Shown: piece by piece, positions 30,431-44,690 of the stretch
Position numbering within the stretch: the first letter of the stretch is position 1
Layout: each line of letters starts with the position of its first letter
Source: Pelobates cultripes
Taxonomy: Eukaryota > Chordata > Amphibia > Anura > Pelobatidae
DNA: 64,000 bases
Assembly (NCBI GenBank): GCA_933207985.1
Contig: OW240913.1
Location: 274,466,534-274,530,533, forward strand
Reading direction: 5' to 3'
Notes under the pieces: model-generated
The model's database searches: none
The model's input: only the letters and a program-made list of their open reading frames with translations
Told to the model about the DNA's origin: nothing
Translations under genes and position numbers: made by a program

Positions 30431-30850
30431 TGAGGTGAGGGGGGGGAGGTGAGGGTGGTGACAGTATGTGGGAGGTGAAAGCCATTACCCCCCTCAGCAT
30501 CACCCCCCCCCCTCAGCATCACCCCCCCTCAACATCACCCCCTTCCTCAGCATCACCCCCTTCCTCAGCATCACCCCCCTTCCCTCAGCATCACCTTCCT
30601 CTCACATCACCCCCCACTCCCTCTCCATCACCCTCCCTCTCCACATCTCTCTCTCCACATCACCCCCTGTCTCCACATCACCCCCTCATCTCCACATCAC
30701 CCCCTCGCTCTCCATCACCCCCCTGGCTCTCACATCACCCCCTCACATCACCCCCCTCTCTCACATCAGCGCCCCTCTCTCTCACATCAGCCCCCCTCAC
30801 CATCAACATCAACTCCCTCTCCCTCTCACCATCACCCCCCATAGACAGAA
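30431..30850. repeat. C-rich minisatellite
   Basis: Imperfect repeats of CATCACCCCCC and CTCAGCATCACC, strongly strand-asymmetric (C-rich on +), preceded by a G-rich run at 30430-30480. The proline- and serine-rich open frames across it are by-products of composition. Confidence 0.9.
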
Positions 30851-30959
30851 CACACTTCAAGCAGTTATCCCATACACATAGGGTCCCAGACAAAAACACA
30901 AACATTCTCACACACACAAGTATACTCTCTGTCAGACACATACACAGGTAAACTGTGCA

Positions 30960-33900
30960 TCAATGTGTATATTTGACAGTGTGCATGTACTGCAGCTCGA
31001 TTTTTTTTTTTTTCACTTTATTGTTAGCGGAGCCTCATGTTTGAGTTTCGCCTAAGGCCTCATAAAGTCTAGAGCCGCCTCTGATTGAAGTCAATGCTTT
31101 GAGGTCAGTGCGAGTTTTCTGTCTAAGAGCAACTGAATCAGTAACATTTTGCTAGCATTGTCCATAAAACCAAAAACTATTGTTACATCACTGTGCAATG
31201 CTTTGCTTGTTTTATTTATCTCAATTGTATGTGGCTGCAAAAAATGTGTGTGAAAATGACACTCCAGACACCCACATGTTCGGTGCAATGTGTAGGTTAA
31301 GTCACAGTTGGTTATCCTGGATCAGTTAGATTTGTATTAATCTCATGATTTTTATATATGGATGGTTTCCTTTATAAGTCCACCCTTTCATTATTTGCTA
31401 ACCTGCAGAGTTTGCCTTTTTGCTCCAACAGTATGGTGGCATGTCATGCCTTTTTATAGCTGTTTTATGCAAAAACATGCAAACACCACTGCAACTACCA
31501 TGTACAGCCTCCATCTGTTCAGTGGATTGCTGTGGATCACATGTTATGGGACATCCTTGGCACCATTGAAAATATTGGTGGCATTTGTATATGCAGAGCT
31601 GCATGCTTGTCGAACCTGACCCCTGTTAAAGCCTGTGGATTTGTAGAAAATTTAGGACATTGTTTAATTTTACTTTAAATGTTGTTGTTTTTTTTATACT
31701 TTTTGAAAGCGTTATCAAAATATTAAGATGTCACTTAAAGAGATATGTATCATTTTGAGACAACTGTCTCATTCAATAGCTTTAGCTTTTAATAAGACAG
31801 TTGCCTCACTCAGCAGTCTGAAGAAGAAGGAAAATATGATTGATTTATTTTTTAATTCACGTGCTTCTTCTTATGCTTTCCACACCCACTTCAGGGGTGT
31901 GGACAGATGTAGCCAGTACCGTTTTTCCCAGGAATGCTGGATAAGTACACTTGGCATGCCTGATATATTTACACATGTGCAGTTAGAACTCTTCACCTTG
32001 CAACATCCTCACAGGGGGAGAAGAGAGGGAGCCCAATCAGTGTGATCATGCAGAGCAGGCTCCAGTGTCTGATTTCTCTCTCCTGTGGTTGCACAATAAT
32101 GCCCTGTTTCTATCATTAGTGGTGTGATCTGAAACTGAGAAGGGTGGGTAAGGGGGTGGGGCTGTGGAGGCTGAAGAAACTCTTCTAGCTGGAGGCGCAT
32201 CCAACAATGCAACTTGACCAAGTTTATAAACGTTTATTTCATACTTTTTAAAGTATTTCTTGCTTTATTTTAAATATGTATATTTGTTTAAAAGTGTTTA
32301 GCTGCTTTAAAAAAAATTGGCAACTGATTCATGTCCTTTTTAAGGTTCGTGTGTGTAAACAGAGTTAAATATGTTCACACTTATATGTAAAAGTTATAGA
32401 ACTTGCTAATTTTAACTTTTATTACTTCAGGAAGGGCACATTTTATAGCATACAGCATGCTATTGGTTCTAATATGTAAATATCAAGACACAGATTTTAG
32501 GCTGTTTTTCTTACTGGTTGAAATCACTGTGCACCTGATCTCTATCCTACTTTGTTTTTAAATGAGTCAAGTTATAGTTCTCTGATTGCTAATTTAATTA
32601 GACTCTTTTAAACCGTTTACTTTGCCCGTTCAAGAATAAGCATATCACATCACTCATTTTTCTGAAGCATATGAAAGAGAATCTCTAAAAGTGCTTGAGT
32701 ACATTTGTTTCAGCATTGTCAAGCTTTATATTCGTAAAACAATGCGTCAGTATCCTAAAAATCACCCTGGAATTGACTTGAGCAAAGATTCTTTGGGAGG
32801 GCTATTTTATATTCCATGACAGTGAATGAAAACATATTCATTATAAACAAGAGAAAATAATAATAGTTTCACACCTGAGAGAAACCACAATCCTATATTA
32901 AAAGGTGTTAATTGTTAGTGATTAGAATTTTAACACGTTGATGATTGCCAAACCCTCATATGATTTTAGGCAACACTACTTTTTATTAACCCATTTTTCT
33001 CTCCTCACTCATTTTCCATATTTTTTAAGTTTTATTTGGGGGCTGGTAATAAGTCTGAGTCCCCTGCTGGTGGGAGAGAGCTATAACTTTTTACCCTTCC
33101 TTAACCACAAGTAAGGTGCTCCCTGGTCTATAATGTTGGATGTGCGTACTCCTTGAAATTGGGCATCCATAAAATTTAAAAAAAATTAATGCTTCATGCT
33201 TTTAAAAAGTGCTGACTGGCTTTCCAAACTGTAGAAAAACTTTTTTTTTTTTTTTTCTAACATAGATTTCTCTTCTTGTTTGGTGACTCGCCATGATGCT
33301 AATATGCATATATATTAGAATTCTTCTGTGTGTGTCCGTTAGAATTATCAGTACGCATCAGACTTTGTTTTGTGCAGGTTTACTCTTCTTACAATTACGA
33401 ATATAAAATAACATGTTACAGGATGATTGATATTCAACTGCATATGTTAATTGCTGGACTCGGGAAGCGAGAGACAGTCTTTGTCCATAAAATCAGAGAA
33501 GTTCCAAACCTACCCACAAGACTTCTGTTAAATAAAGGATGTTTGTAAAGAAGCATGTCTTTTGTGTGGTTGAACAAATCAAATAAGAACATTCATATGA
33601 TTCCTATTGGTTCAGATGCATATACCAGAATTGTCAAAGAAACCCATGTGACTTACTGATGCCATCTCTTAATGCAGACACCCATATCTAATGTCAATAG
33701 AATAGACAATATTATACACTAATGCAAAAGAATAAAGAATTTAGTCATATTTCTTCCTATCGATGTTTGGGATGGGAAACTAAAGTATTTTATTTTAGGG
33801 AACATTTTTTTATTTTATTCCAGTGGCAATGGGCAGTCCATGGCACTGTTCTTGGAGGTTGAAGGGAATGGGTGACTCCATTTTGTTGTGCTTAAATGCA

Positions 33901-34732
33901 AAGCTCTTATTGAACAGTTAAGGAAACTGGTTATAGAACAGATGGGTATATTTTTTGTCTATTTCTGCATATTTAAACAATAAACTACTAACATACATTG
34001 AGGGAAGACAAGGTAGACACTAACTTTCTGTTGGTTATTAACACAGGAGATGAGAGAATAAGCCATTTTCCTCTATTGAGCACAATGTAAAGACTAATTT
34101 GTTATCTGTAAACGTTTACCATATCACTTATTGCAGAGCCAGTAAATTAAGACCTGCAATATTGTGTTCATGCCAAGTTGACTTCCAGTGTTTGTGAGGA
34201 AAACCAAAACTTTATGAACACTCGAGTTCATGTCTGTTTTAAGTGTCAATTTTGTTTTCCTTGCCTGACCCTCTCCTCAAATTTTTAGAATAAATATTCT
34301 TTTTCGTAAAGCTCCAACACTCCCATGCAGACAACAAAAATCCTAAACTATTTAATTAGTGGTGTCAGTAGGTCCAATTGTAATTAAGAAGTCTAAATTT
34401 TGCAGCTATTTCCCTCTTGTATTGCAAATTTTACACTATTAGTTGACTATAAAATGTCAACCATCTAATGGATAGTAACAATTTTAAAATGTAATATTTC
34501 TTTTTTAAGTGCCATCTTTGCTTAGCTGTTTCCAAATTTGAACATAATTTCCATTATCTGGTATTTGAATTGATTGAAATGTTAATTCCATGTTATGCTT
34601 TCAGCATACAAATAGCATGTCTTTTTTTCCTAAGTTTGTAGTCGGCGTGTAGTGAAGTATTTTATTTACTCCAAATTTGCAAATGTGTATACAAGGCTGC
34701 CGGGATTGCATAATCGAACACCACAAATTGTG
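30960..34732. other. PREP intron sequence, nothing recognised
   Basis: AT-rich intron DNA with homopolymer runs. No exon, RNA gene or clear transposon end was recognised. Confidence 0.5.
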
Positions 34733-35100
34733 TTAAAGGACCATTATAGGCACCCAGACCACTTCAGCTCAATGAAGTGGTCTGGGTGCCAGGTACCCCT
34801 TGTTTTAACCCTAGGGTGAATCCAGCCTCTATTGGCTGTCTCACTGACCGCTGCTAGAGGCGCTTCTCACTGTAAAAATCACAGTGAGAAGACGCTGGAC
34901 GTCCATAGGAAAGCATTGCCGTGCATGCGCATTCAAAGCTGACGTCGGGAGAGGGAGGAGAGTTTCCCAGCGTAGAGGGAGCCCGGCGCTGAAGAAAGGT
35001 AATTTGGCAGGGCGGGGGCCATGATGGTGGGGGGGACCTGAAGACCATATAGTGCCAAGGGAAACAAGTTTGTTTTCCTGGCACTATAGTGGTCCTTTAA
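34733..35100. mobile_element. T2/Kolobok-type MITE (368 bp)
   Basis: Starts TTAAAGGACCATTATAGGC and ends in the near-complement ACTATAGTGGTCCTTTAA. The TTAAAGGRR end and TTAA target fit the T2 family of MITEs known from Xenopus. The left subterminal CAGACCACTTCAGCTC and its complement form a hairpin. Confidence 0.8.
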
Positions 35101-35106
35101 CAGGCA

Positions 35107-35770
35107 TTCAAAATAGAAACATAGAATGTGACGGCAGATAAGAACCATTCGGCCCATCTAGTCTGCCCAATTTTCTAAATACTTTCATTAGTCCCTAGCC
35201 TTATCTTATAGTTAGGATAGCCTTATGCCTATCCCACGCATGCTTAAACTCCTTTACTGTGTTAACCTCTACCACTTCAGCTGGAAGGCTATTCCATGCA
35301 TCCACTACCCTCTCAGTAAAGTAATACTTCCTGATATTATTTTTAAACCTTTGTCCCTCTAATTTAAGACTGTCCTCTTGTTGTGGTAGTTTTTCTTCTT
35401 TTAAATATAGTCTCCTCCTTTACTGTGTTGATTCCCTTTATGTATTTAATGTTTCTATCATATCCCCCCTGTCTCGTCTTTCTTCCAAGCTATACATGTT
35501 AAGATCCTTTAACCTTTCCTGGTAAGTTTTATCCCGCAATCCATGAACCAGTTTAGTAGCCCTTCTCTGAACCCTCTCTAAGGTATCAATATCCTTCTGA
35601 AGATACAGTCTCCAGTTCTGTACAATGAGCACTTCCTCTTTCTACTGCTAATACCGCTCCCTATACAACCAAGCATTCTGCTAGCATTTCCTGCTGCTCT
35701 GTTACATTGTCTGCCTACCTTTGTCATCAGAAATAATCACCCCTAAATCCCTTTCCTCAGATGTTGAAAA
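35107..35770 (-). mobile_element. CR1-type LINE 3' fragment
   Basis: The minus strand encodes the C-terminus of a reverse transcriptase, DIDTLERVQRRATKLVHGLR and MYSLEERRDRGDMIE, matching the same region in the CR1 copy at 15740-16828. It ends with CTGCCGTCACATTCTATGTT, a frog LINE tail. It is truncated at 5'. Confidence 0.85.
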
Positions 35771-36538
35771 AAACTGAAAAAAAGTTAACAGTAATCCAAC
35801 AAAATAGTTAACTGTATTTGAGCGGGTCTGTAAAAATATAGAAAGTCATTTTGCTCATGAAAAGGTAAAATAATGGCCAGGTCAAAATTCCATCAAGTTT
35901 GCCCCATCCTTTTCTGTCACTCATGTCAAACTGGAGGTCAGCTGCCAAGCAATCATGCAGAATACCAGCTACTGAACTGAAACATTTGGTGAATAAGAGC
36001 TTTGTTATGGGTGTCTAAAGATTGTATGTATGCTCCCAATATGTAAACAATTGAGACCTTGTGCACCTTAAATATCTGGTGTAGATGCAGGGATACCCAG
36101 AAGGTAGAGCCCCCGATGTTGTTTAATTACAACTCCGTTGATGCTTTGCATGGTTGTAGAATGCCTTTAGAATGACAAAACATCTCACAGAGAAGTTTGT
36201 GGACGAAAAGCACATACGCAGCATTCACCTCTCTCTATTATTCAAATGCCTTTTATAGAGAAGCAATAAACCCAGAGCTTCTCGGTGAGAAGCACCACCG
36301 GATATTTTATATTTTCATTCAATGTGTGAGGAAGTTGAACATAAAGGACCAATTGGGTCTGACTGTGTTTTCACTGTGGAAGAAGCATCTAGTGACTGTC
36401 AGTGACAAAAACTGGAGGTGTGTTTACCCCGCAATGTAAACATTATTGTATTTTCAAAGCAGCAATGTTTTACACAACAGGAGCAAAACACGGGACACAC
36501 CTATATTCCGATTGTTGCTGTCTCTAACAGAGACCTCT
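35771..36538. other. PREP intron sequence, nothing recognised
   Basis: No feature recognised. Confidence 0.5.
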
Positions 36539-36618
36539 TTAACCCCTTAAGGACCAAACTTCTGGAATAAAAGGGAATCATGACATGTCACACAAGTCAT
36601 GTGTCCTTAAGGGGTTAA
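36539..36618. mobile_element. Short TTAA-flanked MITE (80 bp)
   Basis: TTAA then CCCCTTAAGGACCAAAC at the left, and GTGTCCTTAAGGGG then TTAA at the right. The ends are the same as in the 2.1 kb foldback elements, so this is likely a short internal-deletion relative. The centre is palindromic around ATGACATGTCA. Confidence 0.85.
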
Positions 36619-37709
36619 ATAGTACTTATGATATTTAACATGTCCCTCTACCTGATGTATATGAAAATGCATCACATTTTAACATTTTACACACACGGTT
36701 TACATTTCAGCACCTTTGGCTGTGTTTTTAAAACCACTTATGCTTTTTATGAAATTATGATGGTTACAAATGTGTCACTGTTGGTGAAATTTTTTCAAAG
36801 TATGGCAGTCACGTTGGGATCAACAGAAAAAAAAATCAATTAACTTTAAAAAAAAAAAAAAAATCTCCCTCCATGTACTTTTATTTTTTCTTTATACATT
36901 AAAAGACAATCTGGCAGGTAGAGAATTCTAAGTGTATACACCTAGAGGGCATTCTAATGTGCCCTATTCTTTATGCTTCAAGTTCCCAGCTGGCTCTGTT
37001 TTTATTTAATTTCACAGATTTTATTTTCTTCTGTTATAGGCACGGCTGTGGTAATAAAGAGCAAAAAATGAAAGAAATCGCTTTTTTAATGATATCTAGG
37101 AAGGGTATATGACATTATAAAATGGTTTAGGTCTTTTGCCAAGGCAAGTTTGTTACTGTAACAGATTTGCAGAGTACAACTTTGACAACTGCATACACAA
37201 TAAAAATTCTAAAACAGTAAAACTTGCAGCGACACACTGTTAGGAAAATGTTTTGCCCTTACTATAATGAACATGTGCACTGCTCTGTTTTCTGAGATGC
37301 AGAACATTCTAATGGAATCCTTGAATGTTATAGAAAGCAGGATAGAATATGGAGGTAAGGTCAAATCTACTTTTATTGAAAACTGTTTAAGAAAAAATAA
37401 AGGACAAGCTCAAGTAGCACTTTATTAGCATCAGTACTAAATAAGGTCCCACCTCACATAACATGTTGTTCCCTTGCTATTTTTTCATGGAGCAGTTTTT
37501 TTTCCCCCCTTTTATTTCAATTGGTTTAATGTGCATGTAATACAGGTAGCACGTTATTTATAGTGAAAGGCAGGTGCGGTGTTTGTAAATGCAGTTGTTG
37601 AGGTTTGAAAGTTGTGCAGGGTTCCAAGGATTTTTAAAATTTTACATATTCTGGCAAGTAAATGATGCAGACACAATTTGACACTCTGACGTGTAATACA
37701 CATTATAAA
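36619..37709. other. PREP intron sequence, nothing recognised
   Basis: No feature recognised. Confidence 0.5.
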
Positions 37710-38868
37710 TGTATATATTATTATAATATTTATATAGTGCCATCAAATTCCGTAGCTCTTTACAGTGGGTGGACTAACAAACATGTAATTGTAATTGTAA
37801 CCAGACAAGTTTGACGCACAGAAAGAGTTGAGGGACCTGCTATAGGAAGTGGAGTAAAGTGACACAAAATGTAAGGGAAGTATTAGGGAAGTAGATTGGT
37901 CATATAGTATTCAATGAAGACTTAGTGTGTTTGTTTTTTTTGAACCATAATTTTATATTGAGCCCTATATCTTACGGGAAACCAATGCAGGGACTGAGAG
38001 AGAGGTGAGGCATGGGAGGTGCGGCCAGACAGGAAGATGAGTCTCGCCGCCGCTTTATTATAGACTGCAATGGGGCAAGCTGGAAACCTGTAAGACCACT
38101 AAGAAGCGGATTGCAGTAGTAGAGGCAAAAGAGGACCGTGGCATGGACCAGCACCTTAGTCGCATCTGGCGTTGAGTAGGGGCGGTTGTGTGCAATGTTT
38201 TTGAGATGGAAGCGGCAGGAATTGATGATCGACTGGACATTGAGGGGTGAAGGACAGGTCTGAGTCAAAGAGAACACCTAGGCAGCGAGCCTGCGTGTGG
38301 AGCTGATGGTAGCACCATTAACGTGGAGGGAGACAGAAACGGGAGTAGTAACATTTGAGGGAGGAAAGACCAGAAGTTCTGTTTTGGACAAGTTGAACTT
38401 AATGAAGTGGGCAGCCATCCAGTTAGAAATAGCAGAGAGGCAGTCAGAGACACTAGTCAAGAGGGGGGAGGGAGAGATCAGGAGAGGAGAGAGAGATTTG
38501 CATGTCATCTGCACAGAAGTGACATTGGAAGCCAAAGGAGCTGATGAGTTTACCAAGGGAGGCAGTATAGATCTAGAACAGTAGGGGACCAAGGACTGAA
38601 CCTTGGGGGACACCAACAGAGAGCGGTTGGGAGGAAGAGGCAGAGCCAGAGAACGAGACACTAAAAGAGCGCTGGGTGAGATAGGAGGAACACCAGGAGA
38701 GGGCAATATCTCGTAGACCGAGATTACAGAGAATGAGAAGAAGCTGTTGATGATCAACAGTATCAAAAGCAGCAGAAAGGTGAACGAGAATTAGGATAGA
38801 GTAATGGCCGCGAGATTTTGCAGTGAGTAGATAGTTTGATACTTTGGTCAGAGCTGTTTCCACAGATT
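37710..38868 (-). mobile_element. L2-type LINE fragment
   Basis: The minus strand reads [37 protein letters not shown] and [15 protein letters not shown], then runs into other frames. It ends with the L2 tail GGCACTATATAAATATTA at about 37720. This is a sister of the copy at 3322-4612, in opposite orientation. The catalytic aspartate box is lost. Confidence 0.85.
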
Positions 38869-39337
38869 GCCAAATTGATACGCCATTTTTGTTCTCTTCA
38901 GCTTACGTCTATATTTTTTTCTTTAGTTTTCTTTTTATAGAACTCTTTGCAAAATATATTTTGGATGTGGCATATTCACTTTTCCTTTTACCTGTTCTGT
39001 ACTAAATTTTTCTTCCTCCTACAGCATGTTATTGCATAGTAGTGACTTCCAAACACATAGTGACAGCTATAAGAGACTTTGATGTGAGTTATAAAGGAAC
39101 AATGTCAGCTTGTCAAAGCTCGAGGTTTCATCCTCTTTCTTAAAGGCCAACTCCATGTTCTCTCAAAACTGTCTGCCCTGTTTTATTCTTCTGCCATTTA
39201 CTTTGACCTTGTGAGTAACAGTTTGAATGGTACATGTTGTGTTATAGATGCGTAAGAGAGGGAAGAGCATGTGAAATGATTTCTGTTCTTTAAAATACTA
39301 TTGACTTTGATTGTGTACTTCTTTTTTTTTTTTTTAG

Positions 39338-39529
39338 AAATTCTCCCGTGGGTGAAGCTAATAGATAACTTCGAAGGAGAATATGAATACATCACAAATG
39401 AAGGGACAGTTTTCACTTTTAAAACTAACCGCAATGCACCAAACTACAAGTTAATTAACATAGACTTCAATGATCCTGAAGAATCCGAGTGGAAAGAGCT
39501 TATTCCGGAACATAATAAAGATGTCTTAG
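39338..39529 (+). CDS. PREP: PREP exon (about residues 275-339)
   Basis: This beta-propeller exon of prolyl endopeptidase follows a long T tract and AG, and ends at a GTAAG donor. It is 192 nt, phase 1 at both ends: two bases finish the codon begun at 6338, giving Glu, followed by [17 protein letters not shown], then [11 protein letters not shown] and DPEESEW. These are family-typical stretches of propeller blades. The reading frame has no stops or frameshifts. The upstream intron is about 33 kb and holds most of the mobile elements in this window. Confidence 0.96.
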
Positions 39530-41752
39530 GTAAGAATGTAATACAAAGGAAAGAAAAGCCATTTTAAAGTTTCACTGGCATAGTTCTACCTACTTAAATG
39601 TGGTTTTGAGTGATCAGCCATGGATTTTCACTGATCATCATGCAAAATGCAGCCAAGACCAGAAATCATCTGTCTGTCCTGTTTTTAATGGCATTTGATT
39701 GATCTGTGCCTTTACTGTGATATTCAGTGTGCTTTAATCAGTTTGTTGAAGTTTCCTTGCAAAAAATGTCCAGAGATGAAACCTATTTTGGTACAACTAA
39801 TTGCAATATGCCTTTTAGTTACCCTTTGTGTTTACTAGTACTGATATATGGATTTATAACTATGGCCATGCCAGTCCTATTCTTGTCATAGACAAGCCAC
39901 TGATAGTTTCTAAGGATTCTGGGAGTTGGCAGCATGGCAGAAATTGTGTATTAATCCACGTATTCGCAAATTGGGATCTCCAGGCGGGTCCACTCATCAA
40001 CCACTATGCAGTTAATGGGGATGCTAAGATATTAGCTTGTTTATGTGCCACAGATATGCTTATCAAATTTTACACGTTGGGAAGCATATTAAGTGCCAGT
40101 GGGGAGAGTGTTGGTGTTGTTTTTTGCCTTGCTCACTCTAAAAAGACTTGAAGACTCGTTTCTTGCCTTAGCTGTAATTTTCCAAATGTTCAAATCAACC
40201 AAACGCTGACCAAGATTTCTTTATTTTAATGGATACTTAGTGATCTACTTCTAAGAGTCTGTATGTTCATCTAAATACCAATGCTGGGGCTTGGCAAGGT
40301 TTATTCTGTCTGATCTGTGACCACCACACTTTGGCATGCAAATGTGCACTTCATTTGAAATTCGCTAGGCTGTATCTCATTTCCTTACCGCAGATTTCTT
40401 ATTCTGTGACGAAGCATCGTTTCATGATTTACAGTGCCCCCATAAAGATTTAGTATAGAAAATGAATCACATAGTAGAAAAAAATTGTGGGTAAAAAACA
40501 TGCATTGAAAACTTTATTAGTCTCCTGTGCTCCATATTTTGATAGGAATATATGGTAAAATATTTCTCATTTACATAGTTCACAGCACAACCATTATCGT
40601 GATTTATCGTTTTCTGTCGGTTTGCTGTATAAATGTTCATTTGTATCTGACATTGGTGCATTGAGAAGTGTGCTTTAAGTATTACACATCCCAATAATTT
40701 CCAATTATTGTTGACTAATTGCTGAATAAATAGAAATTAAATCAAGCTTCGTATCACCTTTTTTTATAACTGTTCGTTTTTTGTTTTTTTTGCTGTAGAC
40801 CTTCATAAGCTTATTTAAAAAAAAGTTTGAAAAATATCATGCAGAATAGTGTACAGAGCTGCATACTAGTTTATCACATGCTTGATCCAGTGTCCATAAT
40901 TTAATTCTTTGCTCGCTGTCTACCCTTTATAAACAAGAAAGGCTATGCAGAATTCACAAGCATTGATGTAGTTCCAGACCCTGCTCAATCATGACCAGGT
41001 TGGCAAGGCAATTCACTGAAGTCAGAATTCAGAGTGAATTTCACAATTTAAGGTCAAAGTAGCCAAACCGGAAGTATAGCTTATTTAGCGAATTTTTCTG
41101 ATTCGGCCTTTAATTTTTACTTTGAATTGTCACTTTATTAAGTAACCCTGTGGGTGCTTTTACGTTTGCATATGTTTGAGGACCACTAATTAAACTATTA
41201 AACTATGCTGGTCTATGTTACTGGTGAAAAAATTAAAATACGGAATGTCCCAATCTCTCAAGTAGATATTCTTAGGATGCAAAACACTGCTAAATGAATT
41301 ATGTAGAATAGTGGCGCCTGTACTGTAGTGCAGTTTCCACCCTTGTCATGAGCAAACTGACTTTAGGTCTGTAATGTGTTGAATGCAGTCATCAAATGTT
41401 ACCTATAAACGTGTCTACTGTAAGTATTTTTTGGCAAATAAAAATTAATTAAAGTTTATACCGGTTGATACTTGCACAAGGCATGCTGTATAGTTCTCCA
41501 GCAAGGTTGAATGTAAACTTTTCTAGTACTCTGTTGAAGGTACAAAAACAGTAGGTGTGCCTTATTTCTCTCATTGAAGTGTGCCTTGGTCTGAAAAATG
41601 TTTTGGGAGCCACTGCTATAGCGGGACTAAGGGCAAGAGACATTAGAACTGAAGATACTGGGGAGAAGAGTTCTATACATTGGGACTATTTGTTAAAGAC
41701 ATAGAAAGTTGAGTTCTAAAGAGCCAGCAATTTGCTGTACGAATCTTATAGT
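39530..41752. other. PREP intron sequence, nothing recognised
   Basis: Intron DNA without a recognisable element. Confidence 0.5.
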
Positions 41753-42179
41753 TTAAAGGACCACTAAAGGCATCCAGACCACTTATTTGTAAATAATGAG
41801 TGGTCCTTTCGTTTTAACCCTGCTGTGTAACACATTAGTGTTTTGTCGATACAACAATGCTTACATTGCATGGTTAACTACATCTCTAGTGGCTGTCTTC
41901 CTGACAACCGCTAGAGACACTTCCACTGTGAGATCCGAGTCAAACTCTGTTCTCACAGCTAACCTCTATTTGATTGGAGAAGCACAGCTTTTCGTCCCCA
42001 ATGCCTGTGTTTAAGGAGTATTGGAATGGATGAGCGAGTAGAGTAAAAATGACGTCACGGGAATCAGATCGAGCGGTTTCAGGAACTTGATCTCTGTCAT
42101 GAGAAAAAAAAGGTTATTAAAACCATTTTTTTCAATAGTTTTGTTTTGGAGGGGGGCACAGGAGAAGTTCTTCCTTTAA
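41753..42179. mobile_element. T2/Kolobok-type MITE (427 bp)
   Basis: Starts TTAAAGGACCACTAAAGGC with the subterminal CCAGACCACTTATTTG, and closes with TTCTTCCTTTAA. The left end is well kept, the right end diverged. Confidence 0.65.
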
Positions 42180-44627
42180 GAAGTTTGAAGGGAAATTGTT
42201 GTAGTTGCAGCGACCCTTAGTCTTTGCCCTTCATGTTCCCTTTTATAATTTGGAATGTTAATACAGGTGCAAATTCATATTGGTATAGAATACTTTCAGT
42301 GCCATACAGCTGCTATTTTCAGTTCTTTGGCACTGTCAGATTTTCAGGTACTGGTCGTTACTGAGGTAAATGTGTTTTTGTTCCTATGTTAAATTAAGCT
42401 AAGAGACAGCTAAGCAATTCTTTGATTGGAAAATGAATTGGAATTGACAAAAATTGTTTTACTTTAGTTCCAATTTTTTTTTCTTTTAGATTTCTTACTG
42501 CCTAATGCTGAATGCAACAATCTCACATCAATTACCACCACAAGGTTAATCAAGGGATTAATCATTTGTATTCTCACTGTGGTGAATCAGCCTTTCCAAG
42601 GCAATCAAGCTCAGTTGGGGTTAATTAATTCAGCAGAGACTTGGGCTAAATTTAGAGCTCTTTGGAAGTGTTCAAAGGAAAATGAGGATGGATTATAAAC
42701 CTTTTAATAAAATTTATATTATAAAAATACTCTTCATGTATACAGTTTCTAATCTGCTAGTATTGTATAAACATCCAGTGGCTTCATAAACATTGCACGT
42801 TTGTTTGAATTGGCAATGATTGTATTTGTAACATTTTGGCACAATACTACAGGAGATACCTAACCTTAAACCAGGGAAAGAGTACAAATCTGATTATCTT
42901 TAAGCCATTTCTGTGTTTCCTAATCCCTGGGATAGAACCCAAAACTGAGCCCCAATGTGATTAGCAATGGTTCCTTGGTGATTGGAACAGTCACACTATA
43001 TTTGTCATGTTCCAAAAAAACTGCCCATAAAAGATTTTCAGTAGGTGCACTGTAGAGGAGACCTCTTTGACACAAATTCTAATGAAGGTGGCCTGGAGAA
43101 TTTATTTTCAATGTATAATTTATTGGTTAAAGAATAAGTAAACTAATTTTAATTCAAAATAGGTCACCAAACTTATGTTCCTGATCATTGTAAAATCAAA
43201 TCAGAACATCACTTAGCGGAGTATTTCCTAGCCAGCAATGAAAAACTAATCGTTTTAAACTGTGATAATTCAGGTTTGTTTGTTTATTTGTTCCCTCCCC
43301 CCCTTCCCGTTTCTTCTGGAATGATTTTGTATGATGCCTGCATTTTCAACTGCAGTACGTGTTATTGATCCAAAACGATTGTCCAGCTATTTTTCTGGGA
43401 CATGGATGGTTAGTTTTCCATAATGACAAATAATCTTTCTTAAACTTGGTCCTTTAGAGACTAGATATGGACTTTTCTCCTTTTGTAGATTAAAGATCAC
43501 ACTTCAGAGAGGTAATTTGCTTTTTAGTATGTATTATACATTTATGTGGGTCAAATCGTCTGAAGACAAAGGAAAATAGATAATAAATCACTGTATAATC
43601 TACAGTACAAGTGCATCTACAAGTAAAATACTATACATAGATTACAGTTTGTTAAAAGATTGGCTTTTGAATGAAAAGTCATTTGATATCCACATTATAC
43701 TCTCCTATACAAACACTACAGTGGGGAAGCTCCACTTTCATAGTTTCATGAGGTCATTAATACACGTTGGAGGAAAGCTGACTCAGGATTAATTTGCCAA
43801 AGTGCTATTTCTCGGAAGGTTTTTTTTGTTTAGCCTCACAGTGGTAGCAGCAGGGGGCAAAGACCGTATAGAAATGCTGATTGAATGCTTAATCATGACG
43901 ACTTGGAAGTTGTCACAGGTAAATTAGATATTCCAATGTTTAATGCATGATTGTATCTACTGCCTATACTTACCTTGGCCCCAATAAACACTACTTAAAG
44001 GTTTGTACTGTCTGATTACCTGGAGATTGCCCCATGATTAGATGGTATATCTTCATCTCTTGGTGATCAGGAACCAAGGCCATATATCTGACTATACAAA
44101 TCTTATTTCTCCCCCTCTATTTTTTGTTGAATTAGTCTTCCTTAAACTCTGTGCTAGAATGTTTATCTATGGGATCTTGATATTGGTTATAACTAGACTC
44201 ATACCCTAAGTTTTGTTACGTAGTATTTTTTATTTGGGTGTAGTAGTAGACATATTCTGCCAGGTTGATAAACAGACTCACTATTCTATATAGCAACCTC
44301 ATTCTTGTGTTGGAAGTACTGATTTCCCCTCTACCATACCCTATTAACTGCTTGACAGTTTACAGTGCTACTAGACAAATACTGAACTATACAACTTAGA
44401 TCCAGTGTAGTTTTTTTTGCAGGATATCTCTTTCTGCTGCTTGTTTTACGTTACTAATATGAAGGATGTTGCTCAGTTTGCATGAGTGACAACTTAGTGT
44501 TCTAGAACTAATAATTCTTTATTTTCCAAAGCACTTTCCTCAAGCAATTACTATTAGCAGGAAACAGAAAATGTACTCCTGGGCTGAAAGTGGCGTCTCT
44601 ACTGGGTGAAAATATTAACACATTGAC
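42180..44627. other. PREP intron sequence, nothing recognised
   Basis: No PREP exon and no clear transposon end were recognised. Confidence 0.5.
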
Positions 44628-44685
44628 TGTTTTTATTAATATTTATAAGACGCCACAAATTCCACAGCAAAGTACAATTGGCGTT
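44628..44685 (-). mobile_element. L2-type LINE 3' tail
   Basis: The reverse complement reads CTTTGCTGTGGAATTTGTGG then CGTCTTATAAATATTAATAA, the pattern of L2 ends. Very short. Confidence 0.5.
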
Positions 44686-44690
44686 ATAAA

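Noticed and set aside
30466..30951. Proline/serine/histidine-rich open frames of up to 161 residues
   Set aside because: They arise from the C-rich minisatellite in two overlapping frames and have no domain.
43150..43280. Possible extra exon after AG at 43163
   Set aside because: PREP exons at 39338 and 51582 already join in phase without missing residues, and the sequence encodes nothing PREP-like.
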